Source of the DNA: JBGTCY01 sp041748615
Lineage (GTDB): Bacteria > Bacteroidota > Bacteroidia > Chitinophagales > CAIOSU01
Direction of reading: 5' to 3'
DNA: 5,742 nucleotides
NCBI GenBank assembly: GCA_041748615.1
Contig: JBGTCY010000110.1
Span: 1-5,742 of the forward strand
Shown here one piece after another: positions 1-5,030 of the stretch (within the stretch, counting starts at the first letter, position 1; each line of letters opens with the position of its first letter). The translations under genes were made by a program, and so were the position numbers. The notes beneath the pieces are model-generated. The model made no database searches and was not told where the DNA came from. It was given only the letters and a program-made list of their open reading frames with translations.

Positions 1-802
1 CCGAGCAGTCACCCCAGGTGATTTCACCATCTGCCGGTACGCGGTCACCGGTGTTCACCAATGTAAACTGTCCCTGCTGAATCAGGGATGCATCAGTTTC
101 TATGATTTTTTCGGTTCCGTTTGTGCCGCTGATAAGTTTGGCTTTTTGCACATGCAGTTGGCTCAATTCGCGAATGGATGAAGTAGTTTGCCGCACGCTC
201 TTTTGTTCAAGCAGATTGCCCAGCAGCACAACTGTGATGATAGTCGCTGCTGTTTCATAAAACATAAAATCATGGCCTAATGAATTGATGGTTCCGTAAA
301 GGCTGTAAAAAAATGCCGCTGAAGAACCCAGCACAATCAAAACATCCATATTAGTGACGCCCGCCAGCAGAGAACCTAAAGCGCTTTTCCCAAAATGCCA
401 TAAACCAATCGCGAAAACCGGAATGCACAAACTAAGTTGAAAGTATGGATTCGACAAAAATCCATCAGGAATAAACATGTGAAGCAGCAGGGGAATCGTC
501 AGGAAGGCGCACACATAAAATTTCTTCACCAAATCAAATTCCCATTTCCTGTTCAGAGGATTCGCTTCCTTTTTATCGTCAACAACTTTGTAACCCAACT
601 GCTCAATGCCTTTGGCGATTTTTTCAGTATTTTCTATTTTGTCAATCGTAAATCGGGCTTCCCCCAGCGCAAAATCCACTGAAATATTTTCAACACCTTG
701 CTTTTCCAAATACTTCGAAATTCCCAAAGCGCAGTTGTTGCAGGTCATGCCCTCAATACTTAGATTGATATGATTAGCCTGTTTTTTCAGTAAGTTGGGC
801 AT
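1..802 (-). CDS. Heavy-metal (probably Cu+) translocating P1B-type ATPase, N-terminal part, cut by the window edge
   Basis: This is an inner-membrane pump that should export a soft metal ion using ATP. The visible 267 residues start with one cytosolic heavy-metal-associated domain (about residues 11-75) carrying the metal-binding motif GMTCNNCA with Cys21 and Cys24. Hydrophobic helices follow at about 95-113, 119-136, 152-172 and 180-198, including the NMDVLIVLGS stretch typical of CopA-like pumps. The actuator domain begins with GNLLEQKS and reaches GDRVPADGEI just before the edge. The expected TGES motif, the CPC-type membrane metal site and the DKTG phosphorylation site would lie outside the window, so copper specificity is inferred from overall similarity. 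The ATG at 802 is chosen because the next in-frame Met (residue 19) lies inside the metal motif. No Shine-Dalgarno sequence or clear promoter is seen in the 96 bases separating it from the tRNA upstream. Confidence 0.93.
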   Translation of the reverse strand, partial: MPNLLKKQANHINLSIEGMTCNNCALGISKYLEKQGVENISVDFALGEARFTIDKIENTEKIAKGIEQLGYKVVDDKKEANPLNRKWEFDLVKKFYVCAFLTIPLLLHMFIPDGFLSNPYFQLSLCIPVFAIGLWHFGKSALGSLLAGVTNMDVLIVLGSSAAFFYSLYGTINSLGHDFMFYETAATIITVVLLGNLLEQKSVRQTTSSIRELSQLHVQKAKLISGTNGTEKIIETDASLIQQGQFTLVNTGDRVPADGEITWGDCS

Positions 803-898
803 CTGGACATAAATAGTTGAAAATCAATCGAAATTAAGAAAAAAGAGAAAGGAAAGTATAGAGGGATGGATGCGAAAAGAATTCTGAAAGAGAAAATT

Positions 899-976
899 TG
901 GGGTGACCGATGGGATTCGAACCCACGACCTTCAGAGCCACAATCTGACGTTCTAACCGACTGAACTACGGCCACC
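899..976 (-). tRNA. tRNA-His (anticodon GTG), with encoded G-1 and CCA
   Basis: Read on the minus strand, the cloverleaf is complete. The acceptor stem GTGGCCG (975-969) pairs with CGGTCAC (909-903), with one G-T pair. The D arm is GTTC/GAAC. The anticodon stem TCAGA/TCTGA encloses the loop TTGTGGC, whose anticodon is GTG, and the T arm has GTTCGAATC. The base before the acceptor stem is G (976) and the discriminator is C (902), the G-1:C73 pair that is the identity element of tRNA-His. The CCA tail is encoded at 901-899. The gene lies 66 bases downstream of the radical SAM stop codon on the same strand. A weak -7-like TAACTTTA lies about 20 bases upstream, so it may have its own promoter or be processed from a longer transcript. 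Confidence 0.97.
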
Positions 977-1042
977 ATTTTTTCTAAAGAGCGTAAAGTT
1001 AAGAATTTTAAAGATGTTGTTTTAAATGATTTTTTTCGGCTC

Positions 1043-2359
1043 TCACAAAACCGTTTTTATCGCTTTGCCAAAATATTTTTTTTGCACCTGTTGGTCTGGA
1101 TTGAAATAGCCGTAGGCCAAATAAGGAAACTCTTTTTTCAGTTCCTGCATCAAACGAATCACGCCTAACGGTTCTCCTGTCTCTCCGATTTTGGCTTTCA
1201 ACAGATACCAATCAGGGTCAATATTGAAATTCCGCCATTGAATCATGTTAAGTCCGGTTTCCCGAATCAGCTCTCGGAGCGCTTCATATTCTTCAGGACT
1301 GTCAGTTAATCCCGGAAAGGTGAAATAATTGATGGAAGCCCATCCGTTATATTTTCTCACGATTTTAAGGGAATCGCTCACATCCTCAAAACCATAATTT
1401 CTCGGCTTATAATAATGAGTGTACCAATTTTTTTGAGCGCTGTTCATGCTCACGCGAATACTTTGCAAGCCGGCTTTGCACAAAGCCTCCACCGCTTCGG
1501 GGCGGCTTCCGTTGGTATTGATGTTAATGACTCCTTTATGAGTGCGCCTCCTGATTTCAAGAATCGCATCGCGCAATCCTTCCCAAACCAATAGTGGCTC
1601 ACCCTCGCATCCCTGCCCGAAACTGACAACAGGGTGAGGAACACTTTCAAGATGGTCAACCGCTATTTCAGCAATTTCTTCAGGACTTGGCTGAAATTTC
1701 AATCGGAAATGGGCTGAAGTAATCGGGTTTTCCTCCGGTTGCAATGAAATACAGCCCAGACAATCCGCATTGCAGGCGGGAGAAGCCGGTATCGGGCATT
1801 CCCATCGATTCAGAAAATAATTCTGCGCTGCCCGGCAATGATAAGTCAACGCGCAGTTGGCGGCAAGGTGTTCTACTAACCGGTTGTCCGGGTATTTTCT
1901 TCGGAAAGCCGCAACCTTTTTTTTGACATTCGGAAAGTGAAATTGTTCAAAATCCTGTCTTCTATCGGAGTCTATCCTGACCGCGGTCGTGTAAAATTTA
2001 CCGCGCGACAAACCCACCGCGGTGTAGGCATATAAGGGTAAAACTGGCGCATCCTGCTGCTTTTCATAAGCGGCAAGGTAGGTTTGCGTATGAGCAGGCG
2101 ACACAAAAACCGCAACCGCCCTGCCTCCTGTAAACAGTTCGATTTGCTTTGATTTTTGATTGAACCCATAAGGCAACCTGCCGGGGAGAAAGAAAAACTC
2201 GCTCCCTTCCGGCAATTCAATAAAATCATCGGGCTCTAATTTCACCGCGTCCCTGCCGCTTCTGCCCACCGCCTCAAATCCCGGAGCTTCCAGAATATTT
2301 CCCGACTCATCCGCATACACCATCAAAGGAACTTCTGTGGGGTGTTTTCTTTTATTCAT
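1043..2359 (-). CDS. Radical SAM protein of unknown reaction, with a long N-terminal extension
   Basis: A 438-residue cytosolic protein. The radical SAM core begins near residue 185. The cluster motif CNADCLGC (Cys196, Cys200, Cys203; CX3CX2C) should hold the [4Fe-4S] cluster that cleaves S-adenosylmethionine. It is followed by SFGQGCEGEPLL (247-257), the GEP motif that contacts the SAM amino group, then INTNGS (280-285) and RVSMNS (302-307), both usual for the partial TIM barrel. About 185 residues precede the core, starting YADESGNI, and I recognise no named domain there. Additional cysteines at 169, 175, 188 and 251 could matter. No SPASM-like cysteine cluster is seen at the C-terminus. 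The substrate cannot be told from sequence and the neighbours do not help. The ATG at 2359 is supported by a -7 box 4 bases upstream; Met13 (2323) is a possible alternative start. Confidence is high for the fold and low for any specific role. Confidence 0.93.
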   Translation of the reverse strand: MNKRKHPTEVPLMVYADESGNILEAPGFEAVGRSGRDAVKLEPDDFIELPEGSEFFFLPGRLPYGFNQKSKQIELFTGGRAVAVFVSPAHTQTYLAAYEKQQDAPVLPLYAYTAVGLSRGKFYTTAVRIDSDRRQDFEQFHFPNVKKKVAAFRRKYPDNRLVEHLAANCALTYHCRAAQNYFLNRWECPIPASPACNADCLGCISLQPEENPITSAHFRLKFQPSPEEIAEIAVDHLESVPHPVVSFGQGCEGEPLLVWEGLRDAILEIRRRTHKGVININTNGSRPEAVEALCKAGLQSIRVSMNSAQKNWYTHYYKPRNYGFEDVSDSLKIVRKYNGWASINYFTFPGLTDSPEEYEALRELIRETGLNMIQWRNFNIDPDWYLLKAKIGETGEPLGVIRLMQELKKEFPYLAYGYFNPDQQVQKKYFGKAIKTVL

Positions 2360-2363
2360 GCGG

Positions 2364-2371
2364 CAAAGATA
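2364..2371 (-). promoter_or_regulatory. -7 box TATCTTTG of the radical SAM gene, giving a leaderless or near-leaderless mRNA
   Basis: On the minus strand TATCTTTG matches the Bacteroidota -7 consensus TAnnTTTG at every fixed position and ends 4 bases before the ATG at 2359. With the usual distance from box to transcription start, the mRNA would begin at or within a few bases of the start codon. No TTG is found at the expected -33 position, about 19 bases upstream, so the match is only partial. Confidence 0.5.
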
Positions 2372-2448
2372 AACAAGGGCTTTACCTTAATTCTATGTGG
2401 AATTGGTTGGCGCTTTTTTCTTTCGTTTATGCCTTTCTTTGATTCGTA

Positions 2449-2469
2449 GTCCCGATTTTTCATCGGGAC
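2449..2469. repeat. Perfect 8-bp inverted repeat (hairpin) in intergenic DNA
   Basis: GTCCCGAT (2449-2456) and ATCGGGAC (2462-2469) are exact inverted copies separated by the 5-base loop TTTTC. The GC-rich stem stands out in AT-rich surroundings. Neither side is followed directly by a clean T run (plus strand continues GATTGAGGTGTTTT), so it is not a textbook intrinsic terminator. It lies upstream of the radical SAM gene and no gene reads into it from the left on the plus strand. It may be one copy of a dispersed palindromic repeat, which cannot be settled from one window. Confidence 0.6.
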
Positions 2470-2569
2470 GATTGAGGTGTTTTACCTTCGGGCAAAAAAT
2501 AGAATGGAAAATTTCCAATCTGCATGAATAATTCAATAAATAAAGATGTGAATATTTCTGTAAAAAAAA

Positions 2570-2583
2570 ATATTATATAATAT
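2570..2583. repeat. All-AT 14-base palindrome
   Basis: ATATTATATAATAT reads the same on both strands, directly after an A run in the most AT-rich part of the intergenic stretch. It may be simple low-complexity sequence, an easily melted or bent site, or an operator; nothing decides between these. Confidence 0.35.
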
Positions 2584-2704
2584 ATAATGTTATTATTTTA
2601 TTATAATCAGTTAGTTATTCATTTTATACTTTACTATAATCCACTTAATTGATTGATTTATAATAGATTATTGTTTTGATTTTAGACGACATTAAAAAAT
2701 ATAC

Positions 2705-2833
2705 ATGAGAATGATTGCATTTTATTTCAATCCAAAATCAACTGCTAAATCAAAACCGGAAGATACTAATTTGATTGAAAAATACTTTTCAAAATATAAC
2801 AATATGGCGACTTGGATTCTTATTGAAAATTGA
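2705..2833 (+). CDS. Possible 42-residue hypothetical protein
   Basis: An ATG-started frame of 42 codons ends in TGA at 2831-2833, immediately next to the last base of the convergent barrel gene (stop at 2834-2836). The peptide begins MRMIAFYFNPKST, has a lysine-rich middle and ends ATWILIEN. It has no signal peptide, no membrane helix and no family I recognise. There is an in-frame TAA 9 to 11 bases before the ATG, no Shine-Dalgarno sequence and no TAnnTTTG box nearby. Composition is less AT-extreme than the DNA just upstream, the only hint in its favour. It may be a chance frame or the remnant of a longer gene. Confidence 0.2.
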   Translation: MRMIAFYFNPKSTAKSKPEDTNLIEKYFSKYNNMATWILIEN

Positions 2834-3982
2834 CTAAAAAGCCTCCCCTATCATGAAGTAAAATCCCCTGGAGCCATCCGTTCCGAACGCGGCATCAAAC
2901 CTCAGATTAATCCGCTGGGCGGCATCCACCGTAAAGCGCAAACCGCCTCCAAAGGAATGTTGAAGCCTGTTCCATTTCAGGTCTTTGTAATCATTAGTGA
3001 CGAACCCTGTTCCGTAAAACCCCGTTCCGATAAAACGCCACCAAATCGGGAACCGCCACTCCACTTGTCCTGCCATCAAATGACGGTCGCGATATCTGCC
3101 GGCATAATAGCCACGCATGGTTTCGGGACCTCCCAAAAGTGAAAGCATCTTGAAAGGAGGTTCACCGGCATGAAAACTTGTCAGCGCCTGCACGGCAATG
3201 ACATTGCTGGTAAACGGGTTAAAATATCCTCTTGCATCCACTTTGAATTGAGCGAATTCTGAATCACTGCCTAACCACCTGGTATAAAAGTGATTAGAGA
3301 AAATCAGGTAATATCCTTTAAAGGGAAACATGTTGTTATCGCGTGTATCATATAATGCCGAAAGCCCCGCCCCGGATGCTAAATAGCCTTCACTTCCTTT
3401 GATCAAACCTGAATTTAGATTTCCTGTGGTGTCTGTCTGAAAATCAAAGGCATATTCAAGCCTGTATTGTAGTCCGAGATGAAATCCTGAAGTTGTGATT
3501 TGCCTTGTAAACCTGTTGCGGAGCATCACATATTTAGCCGTGAATTTCTCCCTTTCATCTTTGGAGGTCTGGTTGCCGACACCATAAAAGTATTCCGGAA
3601 ATTTTTGATAAACGAAAGCGCCATGCAGCCGGTAACTGTTTTGTTGAATAAAAAAATCCCAATTGGGATTGAAGATGAATTGTTTTTCAAGCGTATATAA
3701 TGCGGATGCGCCAACGGTGGAAATATTATTCAAAGAATCTCCTTTTACCCGAAACAGATATTGACCGGAAAATCCAAAACCCCATCTTGTTTCCGGGCTA
3801 TAGGTAATCAATGGTAGCGGAACAACCAGTCCGTTTTTTGTTTTTAGCCTTTTCAAAAAATTGTCGGTTTGTGCATGTCCAAAATGAACTGTTACAACGA
3901 CAAAAAATGTTATTGTCAACAGTTGAACGATGATACTTTTTTGATAGAAGCGATACAAAGAGGGAAAATTTGCAATCAGCAA
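2834..3982 (-). CDS. Omp85/BamA-TamA-like outer membrane beta-barrel protein (surface antigen family), without POTRA domains
   Basis: Predicted outer membrane barrel of the PF01103 'bacterial surface antigen' type. A hydrophobic signal segment (about residues 16-34) ends in FGHA|Q, giving signal peptidase I cleavage after residue 37. The mature part of about 345 residues is nearly all amphipathic strands, long enough for the barrel but leaving no room for POTRA repeats. Two Omp85 signatures are clear: YDTRDNNMFPFKG (211-223) and GGPETMRGYYAGR (284-296), the latter containing the RGY motif of the loop that enters the barrel. The chain ends in FYFMIGEAF, with the terminal Phe typical of barrel targeting. 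Family members insert or secrete proteins, or act with a fused partner; this one's job is unknown. The frame has no ATG near its 5' end. The first start is TTG at 3982; a second TTG at 3958 (residue 9) would give a tidier signal peptide (YRFYQK, then the hydrophobic core) and may be the true start. It is divergent from the LolA-like gene. Confidence 0.88.
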   Translation of the reverse strand: MLIANFPSLYRFYQKSIIVQLLTITFFVVVTVHFGHAQTDNFLKRLKTKNGLVVPLPLITYSPETRWGFGFSGQYLFRVKGDSLNNISTVGASALYTLEKQFIFNPNWDFFIQQNSYRLHGAFVYQKFPEYFYGVGNQTSKDEREKFTAKYVMLRNRFTRQITTSGFHLGLQYRLEYAFDFQTDTTGNLNSGLIKGSEGYLASGAGLSALYDTRDNNMFPFKGYYLIFSNHFYTRWLGSDSEFAQFKVDARGYFNPFTSNVIAVQALTSFHAGEPPFKMLSLLGGPETMRGYYAGRYRDRHLMAGQVEWRFPIWWRFIGTGFYGTGFVTNDYKDLKWNRLQHSFGGGLRFTVDAAQRINLRFDAAFGTDGSRGFYFMIGEAF

Positions 3983-4022
3983 AAGAACACAATTTTAGAA
4001 AAACAACTCATTCGTTTAATGG

Positions 4023-4038
4023 TTTACATTTGTGTAAA
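4023..4038. promoter_or_regulatory. Dyad TTTACA-N4-TGTAAA overlapping the -7 box of the LolA-like gene
   Basis: TTTACATTTGTGTAAA contains a perfect 6-bp inverted repeat with spacer TTTG. Inside it, TACATTTG (4025-4032) matches the Bacteroidota -7 consensus TAnnTTTG on the plus strand. This would start an mRNA near 4038 with a leader of about 50 bases before the ATG at 4092. No TTG is present at the expected -33 spacing. A protein bound to the dyad would block this promoter and probably the opposing one. The promoter call is moderate and the operator call is inference. Confidence 0.42.
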
Positions 4039-4043
4039 AGGTA
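4036..4043 (-). promoter_or_regulatory. Possible -7 box TACCTTTT for the barrel gene
   Basis: On the minus strand TACCTTTT differs from TAnnTTTG only in the last base. It would start transcription near 4030, giving a leader of roughly 50-70 bases before the TTG candidates at 3982 or 3958. It overlaps the dyad and opposes the plus-strand box at 4025-4032, so the two promoters would compete. There is no TTG at -33, and this is a weak call. Confidence 0.25.
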
Positions 4044-4091
4044 AATATGACTCTATACTTGCTTAAATTCTGATTCTTAAAAAAAAATGTC

Positions 4092-4835
4092 ATGAAAATT
4101 ATATTCAGTCTTCTGTTATTGCTTCCGGGTATTGTTCATGCACAAAACCTTACCGCCACTGAAATCATCCGAAAATCCGATGAAAAGTCAAGAGGATTAA
4201 CCAGCAGAGCGGAAATTAAAATGACCATCGTACGCCCGTCATGGACACGCGAGATGACAATGAAAACATGGTCGAAAGGTGACGAACTTGCAATAATACT
4301 TGTCACCGCGCCCGCGAGAGACAAGGGAGTAGTTAATCTCAAGCGCAATCGTGAATTGTGGAACTGGCAACCCTCCATTGACCGCGTCATCAAACTACCG
4401 CCCTCCATGATGCTGCAATCGTGGATGGGTTCCGATTTCACGAATGATGATTTAGTGAAAGAATCATCAGTGGTGAATGATTATATCCATCAATTGGGAA
4501 AAGACACCGTCATCGAAGGCAGAGAGTGTTATAAAATCATTCTTGAACCTAAACCTGATGCAGCCGTTGTATGGGGTAAAGTTTATTCGTGGATTAGCAA
4601 AAAAGATTATTTACAGATGAAAGTGGAGTTTTATGACGAGGATGGCGAATTGGTGAATACCTTAGTAGGGTATGATTTTAAAGACATGGATGGCAGAATC
4701 TTACCGGCAAGGATGGAGATGACACCGGCTGACAAACCCAATCATAAAACTGTAATTGAATATGCGTTTATCAAGTTTGATGAGCCGATGAGTGATGATT
4801 TTTTCACGGTTCAGAATATGAAGCGGCTGAAATAA
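4092..4835 (+). CDS. LolA-like outer membrane lipoprotein-sorting family protein (periplasmic)
   Basis: A 247-residue exported protein of the LolA-like superfamily (PF17131 type), predicted to form a half-barrel that carries lipid or lipoprotein across the periplasm. The signal peptide is MKIIFSLLLLLPGIVHA, cleaved before Gln18; no lipobox Cys is present, so the protein should be soluble. The mature part opens with LTATEIIRKSDEKSRG, the usual first helix, followed by strand-rich sequence. The signature region ELWNWQPSIDRVIKLPP (88-104) and SWMGSDFTNDDLVKES (110-125) is intact. The C-terminal half (IEGRECYKIILEP, LVGYDFKDMDGRILPARMEM) is also typical, and length matches the family. Relatives often sit beside RND/MMPL or MacB-like ABC exporters, but no such gene is in this window, so its client is unknown. 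The ATG at 4092 follows an A run without a Shine-Dalgarno sequence; a tiny ATG-TCA-TGA frame at 4087-4095 overlaps it. Confidence 0.93.
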   Translation: MKIIFSLLLLLPGIVHAQNLTATEIIRKSDEKSRGLTSRAEIKMTIVRPSWTREMTMKTWSKGDELAIILVTAPARDKGVVNLKRNRELWNWQPSIDRVIKLPPSMMLQSWMGSDFTNDDLVKESSVVNDYIHQLGKDTVIEGRECYKIILEPKPDAAVVWGKVYSWISKKDYLQMKVEFYDEDGELVNTLVGYDFKDMDGRILPARMEMTPADKPNHKTVIEYAFIKFDEPMSDDFFTVQNMKRLK

Positions 4836-4876
4836 AAGATTTAATTCTAATAACAATTCAACGAAAAATTAATTTT

Positions 4877-4905
4877 TTGACTTCATCCTCATTGTCTTAG
4901 GTTTT
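4877..4905 (+). promoter_or_regulatory. Candidate promoter upstream of the PKD-repeat gene
   Basis: TTG (4877-4879), an 18-base spacer and TAGGTTTT (4898-4905) approximate the Bacteroidota primary sigma consensus TTG-N19-TAnnTTTG, with one mismatch in the -7 box and a spacer one base short. It would give a leader of about 120 bases before the ATG at 5031. The 195-base gap after the LolA-like gene also holds an A/T palindrome AAAAATTAATTTTT (4864-4877) and GTTAAATTAAC (4915-4925), an 11-base dyad just downstream of the predicted start. No convincing terminator is seen in the gap. Confidence 0.33.
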
Positions 4906-5030
4906 TATCATTAAGTTAAATTAACGAAGGGTTAGATAATTTTACTCATTAAATGTTGGTAGTATTCTGAAATTAATCAGAATAAAATTGGTATTTTTAA
5001 TAGTGTTTCCGGTAATAATCCCGTTGGTTA

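Larger units (their letters stand above)
2372..2833. other. Intergenic stretch with no convincing gene, AT-rich in its right half
   Basis: This 462-base stretch lies between the 5' side of the radical SAM gene and the 3' end of the outer membrane barrel gene. The left third (to about 2500) has mixed composition and holds the hairpin at 2449-2469. From about 2520 to 2700 it becomes extremely AT-rich with runs such as TATTATATAATATA. On the plus strand TTTTACCTTCGGGC (around 2479-2493) resembles a Bacteroidota promoter (TACCTTCG, one mismatch). It is followed only by tiny frames: a 7-codon ATG frame at 2503 and an 18-codon frame at 2524. A 42-codon ORF occupies the right end. The layout would fit a decayed gene or spacer DNA. 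No RNA gene or mobile element is recognisable. Confidence 0.6.

Noticed and set aside
437..682. 81-residue plus-strand frame
   Set aside because: It lies entirely opposite the coding sequence of the P-type ATPase and has no family features.
787..978. 63-residue minus-strand frame covering the tRNA
   Set aside because: Its first half is a translation of tRNA-His; the GSEGRGFESH-type peptide is a well-known artefact of translating tRNA T arms, and the rest is spacer.
1979..1988. GACCGCGGTC palindrome
   Set aside because: A 10-base palindrome inside the radical SAM coding sequence, explained by codon content and probably chance.
1008..2229. Frames of 60-85 residues on either strand at 1008-1211, 1450-1659, 1744-1926 and 1972-2229
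   Set aside because: All overlap the radical SAM gene in other frames; its motifs fix the correct frame.
2957..3992. Frames of 61-66 residues within or opposite the barrel gene (2957-3142, 3500-3700, 3526-3714, 3798-3992)
   Set aside because: They are shadows of the Omp85-like frame, which has clear family motifs along its length.
3869..4066. 65-residue plus-strand frame crossing the divergent promoter region
   Set aside because: It is opposite the barrel signal peptide and runs through the candidate promoters; no recognisable family, promoter or ribosome site supports it.
4136..4441. 101-residue minus-strand frame
   Set aside because: It is antisense to the LolA-like gene, whose signal peptide and signature motifs are intact.
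4864..4877. AAAAATTAATTTTT palindrome after the LolA-like gene as a terminator
   Set aside because: The stem is only A-T pairs with no proper loop, too weak for a confident intrinsic terminator call.
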